Below are positions 25,999 to 33,342 of a stretch of DNA of 64,000 bases, one piece after another; the stretch's first letter is position 1, and each line of letters opens with the position of its first letter. Origin of the DNA: an uncultured Collinsella sp. (GTDB lineage: Bacteria > Actinomycetota > Coriobacteriia > Coriobacteriales > Coriobacteriaceae). The translations under genes were made by a program, and so were the position numbers. Where the stretch lies: positions 49,008-113,007 of the forward strand of contig CAUEMA010000006.1 in assembly GCA_959018755.1 (NCBI GenBank), written 5' to 3'. A model generated the notes under the pieces. That model saw only the letters and a program-made list of their open reading frames with translations. It was not told where the DNA came from and did no database searches.

Positions 25999-26856
25999 AT
26001 GGCACTTGTTACCACCGAAAAGATGCTCAAGGACGCTCAGGCCGGCCACTACGCTGTTGGCGCATTCAACGTCGAGAACCTCGAGTTTGTTATGGCCGTC
26101 CTGGCCGCTGCCGAGGAGACCAAGTCCCCCGTCATCATGCAGACCACCCCGGGCACCATCAAGACCGCTGGTCTGGACTACTTCTACGGCATGGTCAAGG
26201 CTGCCGCCGAGCGCGCTTCCGTGCCCGTCGCTCTGCACCTCGATCACGGCGATGGCTATGACCGCTGCATGCAGGCTTTCCGCACGGGCTACACCTCTGT
26301 CATGATCGACGGCTCGCACGAGTCTTTCGAGGACAACATCGCTCTGACCAAGTCCGTCGCCGACGCTGGCCGCGCCATGGGCGTGCCCGTCGAGGCCGAG
26401 CTCGGTAAGGTTGGCGGCAAGGAGGACGACGGTCCCGCGGTTGAGGGCGAGAGCCCCTACACCGATCCTGCCGAGGCCAAGGAGTTCGTCGAGCGCACCG
26501 GCTGCACCTCGCTGGCCATTGGCGTTGGCACCAGCCACGGCGTGTACACGAGCGATCCGCACATCGAGCAGTCCGTGGTCAAGGCCATCCGCGACGCCGT
26601 CGACGTGCCGCTGGTTCTGCACGGCACCTCCGGTGTGCCCGATGAGCAGGTTGCCGAGGCTGTGAAGAACGGCATCTGCAAGGTTAACTACGCCACTGAG
26701 CTACGTCAGGCCTACACCAAGGGCTTCATGGCCTACATGGCCGAGAACCCTGCCTGCTTCGATCCCAAGAAGCCGGCCAAGGAGGGTATGCGTGAGATCA
26801 CCGAGCTGGTTAAGATCCGCATGACCAACCTTAACTCTGTGGGCAAAGCAGAGTAA
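25999..26856 (+). CDS. Class II tagatose/fructose-bisphosphate aldolase
   Basis: This 285-aa zinc aldolase has the class II motif LHLDHGDGYD (D82 and H83), TSVMIDGSHESFEDN, EAELGKVGG and LVLHGTSGVPDEQ. It cleaves a ketohexose-1,6-bisphosphate to triose phosphates. Length fits GatY/KbaY-type tagatose-bisphosphate aldolases and short class II Fba alike. No class I lacD is present near lacABC, and this gene sits opposite a DeoR-type regulator, so I infer it completes the tagatose route. General fructose-bisphosphate aldolase is the main alternative. The start is the ATG at 25999 with GGAGAGGAG upstream. Confidence 0.85.
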   Translation: MALVTTEKMLKDAQAGHYAVGAFNVENLEFVMAVLAAAEETKSPVIMQTTPGTIKTAGLDYFYGMVKAAAERASVPVALHLDHGDGYDRCMQAFRTGYTSVMIDGSHESFEDNIALTKSVADAGRAMGVPVEAELGKVGGKEDDGPAVEGESPYTDPAEAKEFVERTGCTSLAIGVGTSHGVYTSDPHIEQSVVKAIRDAVDVPLVLHGTSGVPDEQVAEAVKNGICKVNYATELRQAYTKGFMAYMAENPACFDPKKPAKEGMREITELVKIRMTNLNSVGKAE

Positions 26857-26889
26857 CAGCAAGGGTACTCCGACTCGCTACATATCCCG

Positions 26890-27014
26890 GGGAGGGACGA
26901 GGGCTTAGTTCCCCAATCGTCCTCGGGCATGCAAAAAGCCTCGCTGCGCACTTCGTGCGGCGAGGCTTTTTGCCCCCTGCGGAAAGATTGGGGAACTAAG
27001 CCCTCGTCCCTCCC
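26890..27014. repeat. Nested hairpin element, TCGTCCTCGG family, copy 1
   Basis: Outer arms of 29 bp pair perfectly (26890-26918 with 26986-27014). Inside lie CGTCCTCGGGCATG, a 14-bp inner stem (26931-26944 with 26960-26973) with a further CGCAC/GTGCG tip, and CTGCGGAAA. The inner stem plus T-run acts as a bidirectional terminator after the aldolase. Related copies lie at 54321-54446 and at the window end. Confidence 0.85.
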
Positions 27015-27198
27015 AGGTTGACCTACTCGAGGTCGTCGCCCTTGTGGCGTTAGGGCGGAAAATAATAAGAAGCCTTCGCGCTGCGGAATGATTTTGGAAA
27101 CTAAGTACGGGGACCCGCCCAAGCCGTCCTGCTCGATCGCCCTTGTGGCGTTAGAGCGGAAATGGGTGGGGCGTTAGGGCTTCTTTGCTGATGGGGGA

Positions 27199-27408
27199 TT
27201 AGTATGCCCGGGCTTGGTTGGGGAATGTCTGGTCTAGTGAGGCTTGGAGTTTTTCGAAGGATGTCTGCAGGTTGAGGTGTTGGTCTGCAGAGCGTTTGGC
27301 TTTTGTGGTGGGGGAGTCGAGGAGGCCGTTTCTCTGTGTCGGGGGGAAGGAGAAAAGGTCTGCATGTTTTAGGGATGGCTGCTGTGCTGCGTCATTGGAA
27401 GAATGCAT
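27199..27408 (-). CDS. Small hypothetical protein
   Basis: This is a 69-aa minus-strand reading frame starting at the ATG 27408, with AGGAGG 10 nt upstream. I recognise no family. The protein is Gln/Ser/Leu-rich and polar, with no membrane segment. Just upstream, the same strand reads a short frame ending HPVRNLLVDIEEAA and stop, whose codons include the ribosome site. That looks like the tail of a decayed upstream gene. The area (27020-27660) is otherwise gene-free and has an unusual G/T-rich plus strand. It may be a remnant rather than an active gene. Confidence 0.3.
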   Translation of the reverse strand: MHSSNDAAQQPSLKHADLFSFPPTQRNGLLDSPTTKAKRSADQHLNLQTSFEKLQASLDQTFPNQARAY

Positions 27409-27662
27409 GCTTATGCGGCCTCCTCGATGTCCACCAAAAGGTTGCGCACGGGGTGTGCTGCTAGGTCCCGTGCGTTGGCAGTATTATGCCGCGGCTGTCG
27501 CAAAGAAGCGCTAAAGAAAGGCTTAACCTGGTTTGGTGTTACGATGAAACTGCAGGTAAGAGGTATCGAGTAACACTCTTGAAAGGTTGGGGGCTTAAGG
27601 GCTTTCTAAGGTTTGTGACGTGGATGTGGCACGGACGTGCGGGGCGTGTGGACGGCTCGTTC

Positions 27663-28652
27663 CTAGCGCTGCGGCTCTGCAGTGCGCACCTGCTCGATGA
27701 CCTTTTCCATGGTGGCGTCGATGCGGTCCTTTTTGAGTTCGCATTCCCAGATGGTTATGGGCGTCCAGCCCATTTGGGTAAGCGCGTCGATGGCAGCGCG
27801 GTCGCGCTCGACGTTGCGACGGAACTTTGCCTCCCAAAACTCAACGTTGCGCTTGGGCTGGCTGGGGCTGCACTTGGGGCAGCGGTGCCAAAAGCAACCG
27901 TTGACGAAGATGGCGATCTTGCGGCCGGGGAAGGCGATGTCGGGCTTGCCGGGAACCTTCCATTCCAAGCGATAGCCCGTAAGACCTGCTGCCCGCAGGC
28001 GCTGGCGAACGAGCAGCTCGGGTTTGGTGTTCGCACGCTTGTTGCCCTTCATGGACTTTTTGATGGCGGCGCGACGGCGCACCAGTTCGCGCTCGTCAGC
28101 GGAAAGGTCCGAGGTATCGATGCCGTCGAGCAGACCGGGCTTGGGGCGCTTCTTGCTGCGGCGCTTAGGTGCGCGCTTGGGCTTGGAAGCGGGCTCGTCG
28201 GTCGTGGTGGCCTCGGCGTCGTTGGCAGTGCTGTTGGCCTCGAGCCGGTCTTCCTTCAGCTCAATCAGGGCATCAATGAGCCCCTTGTCGGCGGGCATCC
28301 ACTCAACCGTGGCAAGCGAGGTGCGCGGAATCCAGCGAATATCGAGTTGGCGGTCGTGCTTCTGCGGCTCATCGGATTCATCGGCGAGCGAGCAGTAGTA
28401 GCACTCCATGGAGAGATGGAAATCGGGGTAGTCGTACTCAACGGTGTAAAAATCGCGCAGGTTGGTGACTTTGACCCGCAGCTCTTCCATGAGCTCGCGG
28501 CGTACAGCGTCCTCGGGCGTCTCGCCGCGCATGAGCTTGCCACCGGGGAACTCCCAAAGTCCCAGCATGTCGCCATAGCCGCGCTGCACGGCAAGCAGCT
28601 CATCGGATCCTTCCTTGCGAATGATCCCAGCGGCAACATGAACAGTCTTCAA
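27663..28652 (-). CDS. Nudix hydrolase fused to Vsr-type mismatch endonuclease
   Basis: This single 329-aa reading frame joins two repair activities. Residues 1-135 are a MutT-like Nudix domain (GGKLMRGETPEDAV then RRELMEELRV, residues 37-60). A Lys/Arg/Pro-rich linker (about 140-200) leads to a Vsr-like very-short-patch endonuclease (about 200-325): TKPELLVRQRLRAAG, KPDIAFPGRKIAIFVNGCFW with the catalytic Asp, HRCPKC, and ITIWECELKK. MutT-type Nudix enzymes clear oxidised nucleotides. Vsr nicks T:G mismatches arising from deaminated 5-methylcytosine. No cytosine methyltransferase gene is in the window. Translation starts at TTG 28652, with AGGGAGG 7 nt upstream. There is no frameshift or stop between the domains. 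Confidence 0.85.
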   Translation of the reverse strand: MKTVHVAAGIIRKEGSDELLAVQRGYGDMLGLWEFPGGKLMRGETPEDAVRRELMEELRVKVTNLRDFYTVEYDYPDFHLSMECYYCSLADESDEPQKHDRQLDIRWIPRTSLATVEWMPADKGLIDALIELKEDRLEANSTANDAEATTTDEPASKPKRAPKRRSKKRPKPGLLDGIDTSDLSADERELVRRRAAIKKSMKGNKRANTKPELLVRQRLRAAGLTGYRLEWKVPGKPDIAFPGRKIAIFVNGCFWHRCPKCSPSQPKRNVEFWEAKFRRNVERDRAAIDALTQMGWTPITIWECELKKDRIDATMEKVIEQVRTAEPQR

Positions 28653-28684
28653 CAGGAGTCCTCCCTTAACATCAACAAGTGGCA

Positions 28685-28797
28685 GGGTAGTCTTTTTGGG
28701 ACGGGGCTTTTTTAGCTGCCCTATGTCAAATGCGGCCCCATGTTTCGAAGGCTACGGATGGGGTAGCTAAAAAAGCCCCGTCCCAAAAAGACTACCC
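28685..28797. repeat. 36-bp inverted repeat in a divergent promoter region
   Basis: Arms 28685-28720 and 28762-28797 pair at 35 of 36 positions and include a T6/A6 block that looks like a bidirectional terminator. The centre holds another short CCCAT/ATGGG pair. It lies between the divergent starts of the Nudix-Vsr gene and the ABC exporter, not at a gene end. Confidence 0.85.
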
Positions 28798-28901
28798 CTA
28801 CCTTACACAACGGTAAGGCAAGCGTAAGCCATATCGATGGTAGCCGACTCGTCTTCTTGCGACTATAGATGCCGTAGACTAATTGCAAGAAAGGACTCGG
28901 T

Positions 28902-29687
28902 ATGCAAACCACGCACATGGCGACCCCGGTACTGGAGGTCGCTCATCTCGAAAAGGTATACGGAGCGCTGGGCAACGTGACCCGCGCGCTCAACGACGTC
29001 AGCTTTACCGTCAACCGTGGCGAATTCGTCGGCATCATGGGCGCTTCGGGCTCGGGCAAGTCGACGTTGCTCAACTGCGTGTCGACCATCGATAGCGCCA
29101 CAAGTGGCACGATCCGCATCAACGGGCAGGACGTAACACGCATGAAGCAGGCTAAGCTTTCGCAGTTCCGCCGCGAGGAGCTGGGCTTTATCTTCCAGGA
29201 CTCCAACCTGCTCGATACGCTCACGGCACGCGAGAACATCGCCCTGCCGCTCACCATCGCCCGCACAAACTCGGCAGAGATCTCGACCCGCGTGCAGGAT
29301 GTGGCAGCGCGCCTGTCCATCAGTCAGGTGCTCGACAAGTATCCCTACCAGATGTCCGGCGGCCAGCAGCAGCGCGTTGCCGCGGCTCGCGCGCTCGTCA
29401 CCGACCCCACCATGATCATGGCCGACGAGCCTACCGGCGCCCTCGACTCCAAAAGCGCCCGCCTGTTGCTCGAGAGCCTAGAGGCCCTCAACCGCCGCCT
29501 GCGCGCCACCGTGCTTATGGTCACGCACGATAGCTTTGCCGCCAGCTACACGAGCCGTGTGCTGTTTATCCGCGACGGCAAGATCTTCACCGAGCTGCGC
29601 CGCGGCGACACCGACCGCCGAGAGTTCTTCGACCGCATTATGGAGGTCGTTGCCATGATGGGCGGTGAGGGCTCCGATGCTCTGTAA
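28902..29687 (+). CDS. ABC transporter ATPase (BceA/MacB-like)
   Basis: This 261-aa ATPase has Walker A GASGSGKST, the signature MSGGQQQR, Walker B IMADEPTGALD and an H-loop THD. It belongs to the group that works with FtsX/BceB-type permeases in antimicrobial peptide sensing or export. AAAGGA precedes the ATG at 28902. Its end overlaps the permease start by 11 bp, so the two are translated together. No histidine kinase or response regulator gene is adjacent, although BceAB systems often have one. Confidence 0.9.
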   Translation: MQTTHMATPVLEVAHLEKVYGALGNVTRALNDVSFTVNRGEFVGIMGASGSGKSTLLNCVSTIDSATSGTIRINGQDVTRMKQAKLSQFRREELGFIFQDSNLLDTLTARENIALPLTIARTNSAEISTRVQDVAARLSISQVLDKYPYQMSGGQQQRVAAARALVTDPTMIMADEPTGALDSKSARLLLESLEALNRRLRATVLMVTHDSFAASYTSRVLFIRDGKIFTELRRGDTDRREFFDRIMEVVAMMGGEGSDAL

Positions 29688-31899
29688 ACTCGCTTGGGGC
29701 AACGTCCGCCGCGCCGGCCGCGACTACCTCGTCTACCTTTTGACGCTCACCCTGGGCGTCACGGTCTTCTATGCCTTTAACACCATCTCGATGCAGGTCG
29801 ACATCGCCGGAATCGATGAAGAGGGCTTGGCGCAGGTTATGGGCAGCATGCTCGGCGACCTGACGTACTTTTTGGCCGGTGTCATGGCCTTTTTGATGGT
29901 GTATGCCAATAACTTCATCATGAAACGCCGCAAGAAGGAGTTTGGCCTGTATCAGGTGCTCGGCATGGGGCGCGGACGCGTCGCCACGATCATGGCGCTC
30001 GAGACGGTGATTGTCTCGGTCGGCGCCTTTGTCGCCGGCATTGTGCTGGGTGTGGGACTCTCCCAGCTCATGACGTTCTTTACGGCCTCGCTCTTTAAGA
30101 CACAGATCGCCAATTTCCACTTCTTTTTCTCGGTGCATGCGTTCAATCTGACCCTTGCCTGCATGCTCGTAATGTTTGTGCTCACGCTACTGCTGAACCT
30201 TCGCGCCGTGCGTCGTACCAAACTCATCGAGCTTATGGGTGCCGAGCGTCGCAACGAGAGCATCAAGACGCGCAACCCCTGGATTGCGATTGCCATCTTT
30301 GCCGTGGGCGTGGTGCTTGTGGGCGTGGCCTATTACCGTCTGCTACGTGATGGGTTCCCGCTAACCGCGACGGACAGCAAGCTGCAAGAGGCCATGAACC
30401 AGTTTGGTATTACGACCGCTATGGTTACCGTGGGCACCTTTGCCCTGTTCTGGGGACTCTCGGGCATGCTCATCAAGCTGCTGCAGAGCCTGCGCGGCGT
30501 GTATTGGCGCGGCCTCAACATGTTTACCGTGCGCCAGCTTGCGGCCAAGGTCAACACGGTGTGCTTTTCGATGGGCGTCATCGCGATGCTCCTGTTTTTG
30601 GCCATCACCTCGGTGACGTGCGGTATGTCGATTGCCAACGTGATGAACGAAAACCTGGAGCGCTATAACCCTGTAGACGTGTCTCAGACGTATGTCTATT
30701 ACACGCCCGATACGCTCGACTACTACAAAGAGTACATCAATCCGTCTGAAGCCGATCGCATGGTGCTGGCCGATAGTACGGTCGATTTGTACTCCGCATG
30801 GCACGGCGATCCATGGCACGGCGATCGTAAGGGCAAGTCGGCGGACAACAACGACGAGACCGGCAAGAAGGTCAATATTGCCGATGTTGCCGGTGAGCAT
30901 GTGCAGATCGATTCGTATCTGAGTTACCCGCTTGGCGGTTCGGATCCTTCGGTGACTCCAAGTGAAATGTGCAAGGCCATGGGCGAAAAGCTTCCCAAGG
31001 CGTTCGGGGGTAGCAATGCCGATACGATGGGTCTGTTTGTGACGCCGGCGAGCCAGTACAACAAACTGCGTCAGATGATGGGCGAGGAGCCGGTGCACAT
31101 CGGTCACGACCAGTATCTGCTCACGTGTGATATGGCCGGCGAGCTGGTCGACCTGTACACCAAGTATATGGCTGGCGGCCATGCCCTTACCTTGGGCGGG
31201 CATACGCTCAAGCCCGCAACCGATAAGTCGGACGAAGATGCGGCGGCCATCGCCAACTCGGCGATGGGCAGTAATCCGGGTACCGTCGTCGTTGCCGACG
31301 AGCTGTTGTCCCAACTTAATCTGCAGCCGTATTCCAGTAGCCTGCTCGTTAACTACAAACAGGGGATGGATACGACCGAGGCGGACGAGAGTATTAAATA
31401 CACTGTGCTCGACAATCTGCTCGTTGACGGCAAGGAGCCGGGGTCGTGGGGAACCTTCATCACACGCTCTGAGATGTACACGCAAGCAGCGCAAATGAAC
31501 GGTCTTATTAGCTACCTAGCCATCTACATCGGCTTTGTATTGGTCGTTGCATGCGCGGCGATTCTGTCGATCCAGCAGCTCTCCAACGTGGCCGACGGCA
31601 GCCGCAGCTATCGTGTGCTGGCACAGATCGGCTGTGAGGACCGCCAGATTCGTCATTCGGTGATGGCGCAGCAAGTGGTATTTTTCCTGTTCCCGCTGGC
31701 AGTGGGCCTGACGCACTCCTTTGTGGCACTTAAGGTGATCATCGAGCTGGTGAGCATTTTCGGAAATATGAGCATCGGCGGCACCGTGGGCCTCACCTGT
31801 GCAATCTTCCTGGCAGCCTACGGAGGCTACTTCCTGGTGACGTACCTCATGAGCGCTGGCATGGTGCAAGCTGCCATAGCCACCCGCTATAGCGAGTAG
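29677..31899 (+). CDS. BceB-like ABC transporter permease
   Basis: This permease of about 740 aa has two FtsX-type modules and about ten membrane segments. The first group spans about residues 15-300. A large extracellular domain of roughly 250 residues (about 335-590) precedes the last three segments (about 605-735). This is the BceB pattern, in which the big extracellular domain recognises peptide antibiotics such as bacitracin. I prefer the ATG at 29677 (MLCKLAWGN) with GGTGAGG 6 nt upstream. A GTG at 29665 is possible. It probably removes lipid-II-binding peptides at the cell membrane. The substrate is unknown. Confidence 0.88.
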   Translation: MLCKLAWGNVRRAGRDYLVYLLTLTLGVTVFYAFNTISMQVDIAGIDEEGLAQVMGSMLGDLTYFLAGVMAFLMVYANNFIMKRRKKEFGLYQVLGMGRGRVATIMALETVIVSVGAFVAGIVLGVGLSQLMTFFTASLFKTQIANFHFFFSVHAFNLTLACMLVMFVLTLLLNLRAVRRTKLIELMGAERRNESIKTRNPWIAIAIFAVGVVLVGVAYYRLLRDGFPLTATDSKLQEAMNQFGITTAMVTVGTFALFWGLSGMLIKLLQSLRGVYWRGLNMFTVRQLAAKVNTVCFSMGVIAMLLFLAITSVTCGMSIANVMNENLERYNPVDVSQTYVYYTPDTLDYYKEYINPSEADRMVLADSTVDLYSAWHGDPWHGDRKGKSADNNDETGKKVNIADVAGEHVQIDSYLSYPLGGSDPSVTPSEMCKAMGEKLPKAFGGSNADTMGLFVTPASQYNKLRQMMGEEPVHIGHDQYLLTCDMAGELVDLYTKYMAGGHALTLGGHTLKPATDKSDEDAAAIANSAMGSNPGTVVVADELLSQLNLQPYSSSLLVNYKQGMDTTEADESIKYTVLDNLLVDGKEPGSWGTFITRSEMYTQAAQMNGLISYLAIYIGFVLVVACAAILSIQQLSNVADGSRSYRVLAQIGCEDRQIRHSVMAQQVVFFLFPLAVGLTHSFVALKVIIELVSIFGNMSIGGTVGLTCAIFLAAYGGYFLVTYLMSAGMVQAAIATRYSE

Positions 31900-31936
31900 C
31901 AAGCTGGTAAAACCGTCGCAAAATCAGAGGCGTATG

Positions 31937-32175
31937 ACCGCCGCGAAGGGACCAGGGGCCCTTTCGCGGCGGTTTTTTGCCTATCCGGTGCGTCTCGGAT
32001 GCAAGTGAGTAGACTTTTTTGAACTTGCCGAGCACATCGCGACAAATGATCGGTAAAACCGCAGGTCAGAGCTGTGGCGTTTTAGGGCGTGCTTGGCCTC
32101 CTGCAAAAAGCCTACTCACTTGGTTTTTCTGCTAGAAGACCGCCGCGAAGGGAGGCAACTCCCCCGCGGCGGTTG
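31937..32175. repeat. Terminator and flanking composite repeat
   Basis: A strong terminator (31937-31978, ACCGCCGCG with CGCGGCGGT then six T) ends the exporter operon. Nearly the same 16-mer GACCGCCGCGAAGGGA recurs at about 32138 in a second hairpin. Between them lie 18-nt arms (32002-32019 with 32105-32122, one mismatch). The segment is non-coding, and its symmetry suggests a mobile or duplicated repeat. Confidence 0.65.
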
Positions 32176-32229
32176 ACGTTTGCCCAGATAAAACCTGCCA
32201 AAATAAACCTGTCCCTTTTTGGTAGGTAG

Positions 32230-32277
32230 GTTCAGCTGAACGGCGGGCCGTGCGGCTTGGGCGTGCGGGCCCACAAT
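32230..32277 (+). promoter_or_regulatory. Palindrome-driven promoter 1 (transglutaminase gene)
   Basis: GTTCAGCTGAAC (32230-32241) is followed after exactly 30 nt by the -10-like CACAAT (32272-32277), about 30 nt before the gene start. No -35 hexamer is seen. It is one of four identically spaced sites in the signalling island. Confidence 0.7.
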
Positions 32278-32307
32278 CTGGGGAAACGGACCAGATTGGG
32301 GGCTTGT

Positions 32308-33339
32308 ATGATCGATTCGAAGGGAAACGTGCGACCCGAGGGCATGTTTAACAGGGCGCATCTGGCTCCCGAAGCCCAGCGTGCATACGATACGCTGCTC
32401 GAGTGCGTGCTCAACGGGCAGAAGGGCTGCGAGGTCTCGGCGCACGCGGGCATGGATACGGTCAAGGCGTTGGTAGAGCTTATGCGCTGCGACTGTCCCG
32501 AGCTCATCCATCTCCTGGGCGGTATGCACTACTGCCGCCATGGCGAAAAGGTCCTGCTTGTACCAAATTACGCCAAAGGATACAAGCAGTCGGTCACCAG
32601 GCTCTATACAAATCTCGCTAAGATGGAGCGTGCGGCTGCGCCGATTCTGAGCGCGGCACCGGCGGGCGCATCGGCCTTCGACCGGGTCTTGGCAATCCAC
32701 GATGTCTATCTTGCACGGTATCGATTCCAGAACGGTCGCCCGTATTCGCATTCGGCAGACGGTCCGCTGCTCAAACGTCGTGCCGTGTGCGAGGGGTGGG
32801 CGAAAGGCTTTAAGTATCTGCTGGACCGCGCAGGCATCGACTGCGTCTATGCTTGGGGTCGCCGCCTCGCGAGTGATCCAACAGGGCATGCCTGGTGTGT
32901 CGTGAACCTCGGGGAGCGCGGCCGCCCGGCATGGTACATCATCGACCCCACACGCGATGGACGGGACGGAATGCTGCCCATGCACAGCGCTTTTGGCATG
33001 AGCGAGGCGGCATACGACTACGCTACCGAGCGCTCATCGGGGCAATGGGTTCCGGTTGCCCCGCGTGACCTGGGTTTTTATGGACTCACGGGGCGATTTG
33101 TGGCAACCGTTGACGACGCCGTTCCCATTGCGCGCAGTGCGGGATTTCCCCGGCGAGGAATCGAGATCCAGCTCCCCATGTTTCCAGATGAGAAGAGCTT
33201 CGATGGGGCACACTCGGCCGTGTGCGATCGTCTGACGTCGACGTTTGCCTGTGGTGTCGAGTGTTGCATTGACCGTTCGCGTCGTGTGATTCGGATTGAT
33301 GCGCTAAGGGCTCGTCGAACATGGGGCGCAGCCGGCTAG
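32308..33339 (+). CDS. Transglutaminase-like (papain-fold) protein
   Basis: This protein of about 343 aa has a transglutaminase-like triad: the Cys in RRAVCEGWAKGF (about C161), the His in TGHAWCVVNL (about H194) and the Asp in WYIIDPTRDG (about D213). Such domains act as peptidases or cross-linking enzymes. The N-terminal 100 residues and the C-terminal segment after about residue 240 match nothing I recognise. No signal peptide is visible, so it is probably cytoplasmic. The start is the ATG at 32308, with GGGGG upstream. It carries the shared GTTCAGCTGAAC promoter, which ties it to the kinase/phosphatase genes downstream. It converges on the large kinase gene with only 3 bp between stops. 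Confidence 0.78.
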   Translation: MIDSKGNVRPEGMFNRAHLAPEAQRAYDTLLECVLNGQKGCEVSAHAGMDTVKALVELMRCDCPELIHLLGGMHYCRHGEKVLLVPNYAKGYKQSVTRLYTNLAKMERAAAPILSAAPAGASAFDRVLAIHDVYLARYRFQNGRPYSHSADGPLLKRRAVCEGWAKGFKYLLDRAGIDCVYAWGRRLASDPTGHAWCVVNLGERGRPAWYIIDPTRDGRDGMLPMHSAFGMSEAAYDYATERSSGQWVPVAPRDLGFYGLTGRFVATVDDAVPIARSAGFPRRGIEIQLPMFPDEKSFDGAHSAVCDRLTSTFACGVECCIDRSRRVIRIDALRARRTWGAAG

Positions 33340-33342
33340 GGG

